64,000 bases of DNA from Streptomyces hygroscopicus (GTDB lineage Bacteria; Actinomycetota; Actinomycetes; Streptomycetales; Streptomycetaceae), in NCBI GenBank assembly GCA_002021875.1, contig CP018627.1, forward strand, positions 5,456,001 to 5,520,000. Reading direction: 5' to 3'. A program made the position numbers and the translations under genes. Shown in pieces: positions 1 to 7,779 of this stretch. The notes below the pieces were generated by a model. The model did no database searches. It saw only the letters and a program-made list of their open reading frames with translations, and was not told the DNA's origin. Positions within the stretch are counted from its first letter, which is position 1. Each line of letters begins with the position of its first letter.

Positions 1-834
1 GTGGTACTGCCAGAAGGCCCACACCAGGTCCAGGACGACGTTCTCGTACGCCTTGTCGGCGCTGCCGACGACGGTGAAGGTCTGCCCCTCGTCGTCCGCC
101 CACTTCTGGTAGCGCTGCACGATCTCGTCGCGCCGCACCAGCGCCTCGCGCTGCACCGCGTTGAGCTTGGTGCGGCATTCGGCCGTGCCGACGCCCGCGA
201 AGAAGCGGTCGTAGGAGGAGTCCTCGTTGTTGGCCACGTCGTTGGGCGCGACATACGCGACGGTGCCGTCCATGTCGTGCGGGTAGAAACGGCGGTAGTA
301 GGTGGCCGTCATACCGCCCTTGCTGCCGCCGGTGGCCAGCCACTTCTTGCCGTAGATGGGCTTCAGGGCCCGGTAGAGGCGGTGCTGGTCGCTCGCGGCC
401 TGCCGGATGTCCAGCTTGGACCAGTCGGCGGGCTGCGGCCGGGAGGGAGTGAAGAAACGGTACTCCATGGACACCTGGTTGCCGTCCACCAGTTGCGTCG
501 GCTCACTGCGGCGCGGTGCGGTGGTGACGTTGTAGCCCGAGGTGTAGAAGACCGTGGGCCGGTCGGTGGCCTTGTGCAGCAGGGTGAACCGCTGCTGGAA
601 GGTGCCCTTGGAGGGATGCCGGTGGTCCACCGGCTGGGCGTAGGTGAAGACGAGGAAGCGATAGCCCTCGTAGGGCTGCTCCTCCACGAAACGCATCCCG
701 GGAATCGCCAGGACGCGCTCCTTGATATCCGGCTGAGCGGGGGCGGCCGGCTCCGCGGACGCGCCTCCGGCGCCCGCACCGACCGCCCCCATCAGTATCG
801 CGAGCGCCAACAGCCATCTGAGCATCTTGCGCAT
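1..834 (-). CDS. Secreted S37-family (PS-10) serine peptidase, 5' part only
   Basis: The reading frame is open from an ATG at 834 to the window edge, so about 278 N-terminal residues are visible and the C-terminus lies outside. The start is fixed by a GGGAGG site four bases upstream and by a classical signal peptide (MRKMLRWLLALAILMG, then an Ala/Gly-rich cleavage region). Around residue 165 the motif TGGSKGGMTA matches the GxSxGG nucleophile elbow of the Streptomyces secreted tripeptidyl-aminopeptidase type (peptidase S37, PS-10 family), and the preceding LVDGNQVSMEYRFF block is typical of that family. Expected role: extracellular release of short peptides from protein. The Asp and His of the catalytic triad would lie in the missing part. 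It is divergent from the next gene and nothing in the visible part is broken. Confidence 0.8.
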   Translation of the reverse strand, partial: MRKMLRWLLALAILMGAVGAGAGGASAEPAAPAQPDIKERVLAIPGMRFVEEQPYEGYRFLVFTYAQPVDHRHPSKGTFQQRFTLLHKATDRPTVFYTSGYNVTTAPRRSEPTQLVDGNQVSMEYRFFTPSRPQPADWSKLDIRQAASDQHRLYRALKPIYGKKWLATGGSKGGMTATYYRRFYPHDMDGTVAYVAPNDVANNEDSSYDRFFAGVGTAECRTKLNAVQREALVRRDEIVQRYQKWADDEGQTFTVVGSADKAYENVVLDLVWAFWQYH

Positions 835-1017
835 GCACCCTCCCCTTGTTGCCGTGATGACCCTTACGGCCCGAGAATTCCCACAGGCCGCCGAGAACCT
901 ATCCGGGCACACGCTCGGGTCGCCAGAGGTCGTCGGTGCCCCAACACGACGCCGAATACGGAGAGTTGTTACCGTCGCCCTCTTTCGTAGCGGGCTGTGA
1001 TGGCTCATGCTGCCTGT

Positions 1018-1461
1018 ATGGACCGAGACGAACGGCACGACCGGAGTGAACGGGCCGAGCGGCTGACGCGGTATCTGAACGAATTGCAGGAACGAATCGA
1101 TCCCCGCTCGCTCGAGCTGCTGATGCGGCTGCTGCGCGAGTTGAGCACCTCACCGGCCGTCCGCGGGGGGACGTACGAGCTCGGTATGGGGCCGGAGGAG
1201 AAAGAGCTGTTCACCCCCGCTCTCCAGGCCGAGCTGCTGGTGCTGTTCGGCCTGCTCACTTCCCAGGACGAGCGGGTGGTGGTCGACCTCGGCGACAGCC
1301 CGCACGCCAAGGGCATGAAGGTGCTGGTGCCTCAGGAGCGGGCCGGGGACCCCGATTTCCTGCACCGCCACAAGCAGCGGGTGGCGGCCGAGGCGGAGCA
1401 GCGGGAGCAGGACCGGCGGGAGGTGGAGGCCATCGCGAGGGCCAGCGGCATGGAACCGTGA
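1018..1461 (+). CDS. Small conserved hypothetical protein
   Basis: This encodes about 147 residues rich in Glu and Arg. I do not recognise a named family. Helix-favouring stretches (ERLTRYLNELQERID, LLMRLLRELS) and a charged C-terminal coiled segment (RHKQRVAAEAEQREQDRR) suggest a soluble, mostly alpha-helical protein. There is no signal peptide or membrane segment. In-frame alternative starts exist at 997 (GTG) and 1000 (ATG), and none has a convincing ribosome site, so the start is uncertain. It is divergent from the S37 peptidase and convergent with the ABC exporter. Codon bias is typical of the genome, which supports it being a real gene. Confidence 0.6.
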   Translation: MDRDERHDRSERAERLTRYLNELQERIDPRSLELLMRLLRELSTSPAVRGGTYELGMGPEEKELFTPALQAELLVLFGLLTSQDERVVVDLGDSPHAKGMKVLVPQERAGDPDFLHRHKQRVAAEAEQREQDRREVEAIARASGMEP

Positions 1462-1585
1462 TGTTACCGTACGTAACAGTGGGCGAACGCTAAGCGTCAC
1501 CGCCGTACGGCGGATGACCGGTGCACACCCCACCGCACCACCCACACCGCCCCTGCGACGCGGGCCCATCCGCCGCGCTGCCGCG

Positions 1586-1655
1586 CGACGAAGGGCCCAC
1601 GCGACGAAGGGCCCACGCGTCGGCGGGGCCACCGGCGAGCTCTCGGCGAGCTCTC
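1586..1655. repeat. Short direct repeats between convergent genes
   Basis: The 250-bp gap between the hypothetical gene and the ABC exporter contains two copies of GCGACGAAGGGCCCACGCG-like sequence about 16 bp apart, followed by two GAGCTCTCGGC copies. No ORF with normal codon use is seen here. These look like slippage-type repeats rather than a mobile element. Confidence 0.5.
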
Positions 1656-1712
1656 GGCGGGCTCCAAGTGACGCTCTCACGACGGCAGGTCGGGGCACTT
1701 CCAGCGGCGCGC

Positions 1713-4700
1713 TCAGACGGTCGCGGGGGCCGTCTCGCCCATGAACGTGCGCCACAGCGCGGCGTACCGGCCGTCCCGCGCCACCAGCTCCTCATGAGTG
1801 CCGTCCTCGACGACCCGGCCATGGTCCAGGACCACCACCCGGTCCGCACGAGCGGCGGTGGTCAGCCGGTGTGCGACGACCAGCGTGGTGCGCCGTCCCG
1901 TCAGCCGGTCCGTGGCCTGGTTGACCAGGGCCTCGGAGGCCAGATCGAGCGCGGCCGTGGCCTCGTCGAGCAGCAGGACGTCCGGGTTCACCAGCTCGGC
2001 GCGCGCCAGCGCGATCAACTGCCGCTGCCCTGCGGAGAGATTGCGCCCGCGCTCGGAGACCTCGTGCAGATAGCCACCGTCGAGCGACGCCACCATGGCA
2101 TGGGCGCCGACCGCCCGCGCGGCGGCCTCCACCTCCGCGTCGCTCGCGCCGGGCCGCCCGTAGGCGATGGCGTCGCGCACCGTCCCGGGGAAGAGATACG
2201 GCTCCTGCGGGACCACCCCGAGGTGGCCGCGGTACCCGGTGAGGTCGAGCTCGCGCAGATCCGCGCCGTCCACCCGCACGGCGCCCCCGGTCGGGTCGTA
2301 GAACCGGGCCACCAGCTTGACCAGGGTGGACTTACCGGCCCCGGTCTCCCCGACGAACGCCACGGTCTGCCCCGCGGGGATCGTGAGCGAGATGCCCGCC
2401 AGCGCCTCCTCGTCGTCCCCGTACCGGAACCGCACGTCGTCGAAGGCGATCTCGCCGCGCATGGTGCGCACCTCGCGCGGGTCGTCGGCGACCGGTGTGG
2501 TGGTGGGCTCGCGCAGCAGCTCCTGGATGCGGCCCAGTGACACCGATGCCTGCTGATAGCCGTCGAAGACCTGGGAGAGCTGCTGGACGGGGGCGAAGAA
2601 CAGGTCGATGTAGAGGAGATAGGCCACCAGCGCGCCGGCCGACAGCGTGTTGTCCCCGACCCGTCCGGCGCCCACGATGAGCACCAGCGCGGAGGCCACG
2701 GACGACAGGAGCTGGACGAACGGGAAGTACACCGAGATCAGCCGCTGACCGCGCATCCGCGCCTGGCGGTAGGCGTCGCTGCGGGCCGCGAACCGCTCCC
2801 GGCCGGACCGCTCGCGCCGGAACGCCTGCACGATCCGCAGCCCCGCCACGCTCTCCTGCAGATCCGCGTTGACCACGCTCACGCGCTCGCGGGCCAGTTC
2901 GTACGCCTTGACGCTGAGGCGCCGGAAGACGATGGTGCCGATGATGAGCGGCGGGAGGGTCAGGAAGACCACCAGCGCGAGGCCCACGTCGATGATGAGC
3001 AGCGCGACCAGGATGCCGAAGAAGGTCAGCAGGCTGACGACGGCGGTGACCAGGCCGGTCTGGAGGAATGTGGACAGCGCGTCGACGTCGGTGGTCATCC
3101 GCGTCATGATCTTGCCGCTCAGCTCGCGCTCGTAGTAGTCGAGACCGAGCCGCTGCAGTTGCGCGAAGATCTTGACGCGCAGTGCGTAGAGCACCCGTTC
3201 ACCGGTCCGCCCGGTCATCCGCGTCTCGCCGATCTGGGCGGCCCACTGCACGAGGACCACGAGGAGCGCGAGCCCGGAGGCGGCCCACACCGCCCCGAGC
3301 GCGAGCCGCTGGACGCCCTGGTCGATCCCGTGCCGGATGAGCACGGGCAGCAGCAGCCCGGCGACCGCGTCCACGGCGACGAGCAGCAGCGCGACCGACA
3401 GCGGCGCCCCGAAGCCGCGCAGCAGCCGCCGCAGTCCGTAGGTCTCCTCGGGGCGGGCGGCCTGCTCCTCGTCGATGTCGGGGGTGTCGGTGGCGGGCGG
3501 CAGCGCGGCGACCTTGGCGAGCAGCTCGGGGGTGGCGGGCATTCCGGACAGTGCCCCGGCGATCCCGGGCCCGGCCACGGCCGCCGCCCCGGCTCCCGCT
3601 CCCGTGCCGTCCTTACGGCCGTCACCATCGGGCCGCACCCATAGCTCCGGGGTCACCCCGCCGGGGTGGGGGCAGCCTTCGGCGTGCTCGGGGTCGTCCC
3701 CGCCGCGCGGCAGCAGTTCCGCCACGTGGTCGCCGTCCCCGTGCGGCAGCAGTTCCGCCACCTGGTCGCCGTCCCCATGCGGCAGCAGTTCCGCCACCTG
3801 ATCGCCGTCCCCGTGCGGTTCACCGTCGAGACAGGGCTCGACCAGCGCCGTCGCGGCGGACTCCCCGCCGAACCCACCGGCGAGGCCCACCGCGTGCTCC
3901 GGATCGTCCCCGCCCCGGGCGGCGGCGGGCTGGGCGTCGTCCGCCAGCAGCCGCCGGTACACGGCGCTCCGTGCCCTCAGCTCCTCGTCGGTGCCCACGT
4001 CCACGACCCGGCCCCGGTCCAGGACCGCGATGCGGTCGGCGAGGGCGAGGGTGGAGGGGCGGTGGGCGATCAGCAGGGTCGTACGGCCCGCCATGACGCC
4101 CCGGAGCGCCTCGTGGATCTCGTGCTCGACGCGCGCGTCCACCGCCGAGGTGGCGTCGTCGAGGACGAGCAGCCGGGGATCGGTGAGGATCGCGCGGGCC
4201 AGGGCCAGCCGCTGGCGCTGGCCGCCGGAGAGGGTCAGCCCCTGCTCGCCGACCTCGGTGTCATAGCCGTGCGGCAGTGCGGAGATGAAGCCGTCGGCCT
4301 GGGCGGCGCGGGCGGCGGCCAGGATCCGCTCCTCGCTCGCGTCCGGCTGCCCGTAGGCGAGGTTGGCACGCACGGAGTCGGAGAAGAGGAAGCTGTCCTC
4401 CGGCACCAGTCCGACCGCGCCGCGCAGCGAGTCGTACGTCAGCTCCCGCACATCGTGGCCGCCGATCCGCACCGCGCCCGACGACACGTCGTAGAAGCGC
4501 GGCAGCAGCATGGACAGCGTCGACTTGCCGCTTCCGGAGGCGCCCACGACGGCCAGGGTCTCGCCCGGTTCGATCCGCAGGGACACCTCGGAGAGCACCG
4601 GGCGCTCGGGGTCGTAGCCGAAGCTCACCCGGTCGAACTCGACCGTCGCGGGGGCGTCCTCGGGAAGCTCCCGGGCGCCGGGGCGCTCGTCGATGACCGG

Positions 4701-5726
4701 CTCGGTGTCGATGAGCTCGAAGACGCGCTCGACCCCGGCCCGCGCCTGCTGCCCGATGGTCAGGAGCATCGTGAGCATCCGCACCGGGCCCACGAGCTGG
4801 GCGAGATACGTGGAGAAGGCCACGAAGGTGCCGAGGGTGATCTGGCCGCGGGTGGCCATCCAGCCGCCGAGCGCCAGCATGGCGACCTGGCCGAGGGCGG
4901 GGACGGCCTGCAGGGCGGGGGTGTAGCGGGAGTTCAGCCGTACGGTCCGCAGCCGGGCGGCGAACAGCCGGCGGCCGACCGCCCGCAGCTTGTCGGTCTC
5001 CTGCGCCTCCTGCCCGAACCCCTTGACCACCCGGACACCGGTCACCGCCCCGTCGACGACACCCGCGACGGCGGCCGCCTGCCCCTGGGCGTACCAGGTG
5101 GCCGGGAAGAGCCGGATGCGGCTGCGCGAGGCGAGGATCCACAGGGCGGGGGCGACGGCGAGGGCGACGACGGTGAGCAGCGGCGACAGCGTCGCCATCA
5201 CGACGAGCGAGACCAGGAAGAGGAGGATGTTGCCGATCATCATCGGCACCATGAAGAGCAGGCCCTGGATGAGCTGGAGGTCGCTGGTGGCCCGGCCGAT
5301 GATCTGGCCGGTGGAGAGGTTGTCCTGCCGTCTGCCGTCGAAGCGGGCGATGGACGCGTACATCTCGGTGCGCAGGGCGTGCTGGACGTCGAGGGCGAGC
5401 CGTCCGCCGTAGAAGCGGCGGATGTAGGTGAGGACGTAGACCACGAGGGCGGCGATGATCAGCAGGGTGGCCCAGGGGGCGAGCGACCGGTCGTGCTGGA
5501 CGATCACATCGTCGATGATCAGCTTCGGCACCAGCGGGACGAGCGCCATGACGGCCATTCCGGCGAGCGAGGCACCCAGGGCGAGCAGCACATCCTTGCG
5601 GTACAGCCAGCAATAGCCGAACAGCCGCCTTACCCAGCCCTGCCCGGTATCCGGCCCGTCCGCATCTGGTCCACCCGTATCCTTTTTGCCCGTTTCATCC
5701 GTTGCGTCCGTCACTACGTCCGCCAC
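1713..5726 (-). CDS. Fused two-unit ABC exporter (TMD-NBD-linker-TMD-NBD)
   Basis: A single protein of about 1337 residues contains two complete exporter halves, like mycobacterial Rv0194-type fused multidrug ABC proteins. Half 1 has membrane helices at about 45-330, Walker A GASGSGKST near 395, signature LSGGQ near 500, and Walker B ending LVLDDATSAVD. Half 2 follows a roughly 150-residue linker and has Walker A GETGAGKST, signature LSAGQ and Walker B LLLDEATAALD. Half 1 thus has Asp at the catalytic Glu position and half 2 a variant signature. In heterodimeric exporters these two features meet in one site, predicting one degenerate and one active ATP site. I chose the GTG at 5726 because GGGAGGT lies six bases upstream; an ATG at 5771 lacks this. 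The linker carries a 36-bp tandem repeat. Substrate unknown; a lipophilic drug or metabolite is plausible. Confidence 0.9.
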   Translation of the reverse strand: MADVVTDATDETGKKDTGGPDADGPDTGQGWVRRLFGYCWLYRKDVLLALGASLAGMAVMALVPLVPKLIIDDVIVQHDRSLAPWATLLIIAALVVYVLTYIRRFYGGRLALDVQHALRTEMYASIARFDGRRQDNLSTGQIIGRATSDLQLIQGLLFMVPMMIGNILLFLVSLVVMATLSPLLTVVALAVAPALWILASRSRIRLFPATWYAQGQAAAVAGVVDGAVTGVRVVKGFGQEAQETDKLRAVGRRLFAARLRTVRLNSRYTPALQAVPALGQVAMLALGGWMATRGQITLGTFVAFSTYLAQLVGPVRMLTMLLTIGQQARAGVERVFELIDTEPVIDERPGARELPEDAPATVEFDRVSFGYDPERPVLSEVSLRIEPGETLAVVGASGSGKSTLSMLLPRFYDVSSGAVRIGGHDVRELTYDSLRGAVGLVPEDSFLFSDSVRANLAYGQPDASEERILAAARAAQADGFISALPHGYDTEVGEQGLTLSGGQRQRLALARAILTDPRLLVLDDATSAVDARVEHEIHEALRGVMAGRTTLLIAHRPSTLALADRIAVLDRGRVVDVGTDEELRARSAVYRRLLADDAQPAAARGGDDPEHAVGLAGGFGGESAATALVEPCLDGEPHGDGDQVAELLPHGDGDQVAELLPHGDGDHVAELLPRGGDDPEHAEGCPHPGGVTPELWVRPDGDGRKDGTGAGAGAAAVAGPGIAGALSGMPATPELLAKVAALPPATDTPDIDEEQAARPEETYGLRRLLRGFGAPLSVALLLVAVDAVAGLLLPVLIRHGIDQGVQRLALGAVWAASGLALLVVLVQWAAQIGETRMTGRTGERVLYALRVKIFAQLQRLGLDYYERELSGKIMTRMTTDVDALSTFLQTGLVTAVVSLLTFFGILVALLIIDVGLALVVFLTLPPLIIGTIVFRRLSVKAYELARERVSVVNADLQESVAGLRIVQAFRRERSGRERFAARSDAYRQARMRGQRLISVYFPFVQLLSSVASALVLIVGAGRVGDNTLSAGALVAYLLYIDLFFAPVQQLSQVFDGYQQASVSLGRIQELLREPTTTPVADDPREVRTMRGEIAFDDVRFRYGDDEEALAGISLTIPAGQTVAFVGETGAGKSTLVKLVARFYDPTGGAVRVDGADLRELDLTGYRGHLGVVPQEPYLFPGTVRDAIAYGRPGASDAEVEAAARAVGAHAMVASLDGGYLHEVSERGRNLSAGQRQLIALARAELVNPDVLLLDEATAALDLASEALVNQATDRLTGRRTTLVVAHRLTTAARADRVVVLDHGRVVEDGTHEELVARDGRYAALWRTFMGETAPATV
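3705..3812 (-). repeat. Three tandem 36-bp units in the ABC exporter linker
   Basis: Three in-frame 36-bp units encode GDGDQVAELLPH, GDGDQVAELLPH and GDGDHVAELLPR. A further RGGDDPEHA motif is present on both sides, so the whole linker appears to have grown by duplication. The frame is kept, so copy number could vary without breaking the transporter. Confidence 0.9.
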
Positions 5727-5981
5727 CCGTTGACCTCCCGATCCGCACACGCTTCCGGAAGGCACCAACACACTGATGTGCGGATTTCATCCTTCGGCAA
5801 CAATCGGACCGGGTCACATCGGGCCAGGCCGCCGCCGCGGCCCGCGCCGCCCCGCCCGGATACGCGTTCGCGGAATCGCCCAAAAGCGGACTGTTCAATA
5901 CCGGACCGTTCATCAAACACTTGGCAGGGCTGTCTAAGGTCGCGTCCACCGAAAAGCTCACCACCGTACGGCGAAAGGGTG

Positions 5982-6974
5982 ATGATCGTGACGGGACTCC
6001 AGATCGACGACATCCCGCCCGCGGAGCGATTCGCGGCCTGGCGCGCCCTGTGCGAGCTGACGGCGATACCGATGGAGCTCCGCAGCGACCATGAGCACGA
6101 CTTCCGCGCGAGCGTACGGGGCGGAGTGAGCCTCGGCGAGGTGATGCTGACCTCCACCTCCGTACCGTCACTGCGGAACGAGCGGACGGCGGCCCATATC
6201 CGGCGCTCCGACCCGGAGCTCTACCATCTGCGGCTCACCCTGCGCGGTGAGAGCGATGTGCGCCACGGGGACACCGAAGCCACGGTCGGCGCCCGGCAGC
6301 TCATGCTCACCTCGACCTCCACGCCGTATGTGGCGGTGTGCGAGCGCGGCAGGGTCGACGGGATGTCGATCACCCTCCGCCCCTCGCTGCTGCCGTTCCC
6401 GGCGACCGAGCTCAACCGGCTGCTCGGGCGGCGGCTGTCCGGGCGGTCCGGCATCGGGGCCATGCTCGCCGACTTCCTCACCCGCCTGGCCGCCGATTCC
6501 GACCGCTACGGCCCGGCCGACGCACCGCGCCTCGGCACCGTCGCCGTCGATCTGCTCAACGCGCTGCTCGCGCATGAGCTGGACGCCGGTGCCGAGGCGC
6601 GCGCCGAGAACCGGCTCACCCCCGAGAGCCGTCGGCGCACCCTGCGGTTACGCGTCGAGGAATTCGTCCGGCAGAACCTGCACAGCCCGGGGCTCACCCC
6701 GGCGTCGATCGCCACGGCCCATCACATCTCGCTCCGGTACCTCTACCGCCTCTTCGAGGAGCAGGGGCACACGGTCTCCGCGTGGATCCGCGCCCAGCGC
6801 CTGGAACGCTGCCGCCGCGACCTGGCCGATCCCGCCCTGGGCGACACCCCCATCCATGTCATCGCCGCCCGCTGGGGTTTCAGCCACGCCGCGGACTTCA
6901 GCCGTGCCTTCCGCGGCGCCTATGGCGTGCCCCCACGGGACTTCCGCCATACGGCGCTGTGGACGAACAGGTGA
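5982..6974 (+). CDS. AraC-family transcriptional regulator with a TTA codon
   Basis: The product is about 330 residues. The N-terminal 200 residues resemble the AraC_binding_2 type ligand-sensing domain, including MLTSTSTPYVAVCERG. The C-terminal third is an AraC double helix-turn-helix, with LTPASIATAHHISLRYLYRLFEEQG as helix-turn-helix one and IHVIAARWGFSHAADFSRAFRGAYG as two. ATG 5982 follows GAAAGGG closely; a GTG at 5988 with better spacing is possible. It is divergent from the ABC exporter, with about 255 bp between, so it may control that exporter (inference). Codon 223 (6648-6650) is the rare leucine codon TTA, which in Streptomyces usually makes translation depend on the bldA tRNA and so delays it to development. 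Confidence 0.85.
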   Translation: MIVTGLQIDDIPPAERFAAWRALCELTAIPMELRSDHEHDFRASVRGGVSLGEVMLTSTSVPSLRNERTAAHIRRSDPELYHLRLTLRGESDVRHGDTEATVGARQLMLTSTSTPYVAVCERGRVDGMSITLRPSLLPFPATELNRLLGRRLSGRSGIGAMLADFLTRLAADSDRYGPADAPRLGTVAVDLLNALLAHELDAGAEARAENRLTPESRRRTLRLRVEEFVRQNLHSPGLTPASIATAHHISLRYLYRLFEEQGHTVSAWIRAQRLERCRRDLADPALGDTPIHVIAARWGFSHAADFSRAFRGAYGVPPRDFRHTALWTNR

Positions 6975-7112
6975 GCGGGGCTCCCCCCGTGGTAACCCTG
7001 CTCACCCGTCACTGATCAGCATGGGCCGAGCGGGGCCGGGATGTCATTGGCATCCTGTGCACAGTGCCTTGATCCTCTGTGCACGGACCGCACTGTCCCG
7101 CCTGCCAGGCCG

Positions 7113-7624
7113 TCACTTGGCCCGGCTCACCCGCAGCTCCTCGATGCCCGCGCGCTTCTTGTCGTCCGCCGAGCGCAGGGTGACGCGGACGTAGCGGGCC
7201 GGGCCGGTCGTCCCCTCGTGCCAGTGGCGGCCGTCGGGCGAGGTCCGCACCTCATGGGAGGCGGGCCGGGTGCGGGTCCACTCCGGGCTGACCTTCGCCA
7301 GGCGCACCGTGCGACCGAGGTCGGCCGTGAGCGTGCCCTGGGCCGCGTCGGGGACCCAGGCGGTGGCGAGGTCGGTGGCGCGCCCGTCGGACGCGGTCCA
7401 GCTGAGCGAGGTCCGCACCAGCCCGCAGCGCATGAAGACCGTCTGCCGGTAGTGGGAGATCCGCCCGGCGGACGTCCGGGAGCCGAAGGTCTCCGAACCG
7501 GCGTCCCCGGTGGCCACGTTCAGCGTGGACCAGGTGGGGACGGCGGCGGCGACCTGCCGGTTCTCGGTGGTCTTCGCGTTGTGCGCGTACAGCCCCGAGA
7601 CGAACGCGCCGTCGTAGCAGGGGG
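7113..7624 (-). pseudogene. GH65-type glycosidase remnant: internal part joined to F5/8 C-terminal domain
   Basis: Reading the minus strand from the element junction gives YDGAFVSGLYAHN, VAAAVPTWSTLNV and RISHYRQTVFMRCGL, which match the N-terminal domain of secreted Streptomyces family 65-type glycoside hydrolases. After GRATDL the text switches abruptly to ATAWVPDAAQGTLTADLG and a beta-rich end, ARYVRVTLRSADDKKRAGIEELRV, typical of a C-terminal F5/8 (discoidin) carbohydrate-binding domain. The large catalytic centre is missing. A 7-bp direct repeat (GCCACCG, 7361-7367 and 7373-7379 on the complementary strand) lies at the join, suggesting deletion between short repeats. The 5' part is separated by the TnpB element and continues at 9444-9584. 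The gene cannot make an active enzyme. Confidence 0.75.
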
Positions 7625-7779
7625 GTTGGGAACTGCTGCCTGTTGGCTGCGATTGAGTGTGTTCTGGCGTGCATGAGTGAGTGGCGGCGTCTGCGCCCGG
7701 TGTGCACGGCGGAAGTGAACGGGAGTTCTTGCATCGAATGGGTGACCTTTGCGTGCGGTGGTCGTTGAGTGCGGTGACG

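Noticed and set aside
3666..6974. 1102-residue plus-strand protein ending in the AraC domain
   Set aside because: Its first 770 residues are antisense to the ABC exporter; the real AraC gene begins at about 5982 after a ribosome site.
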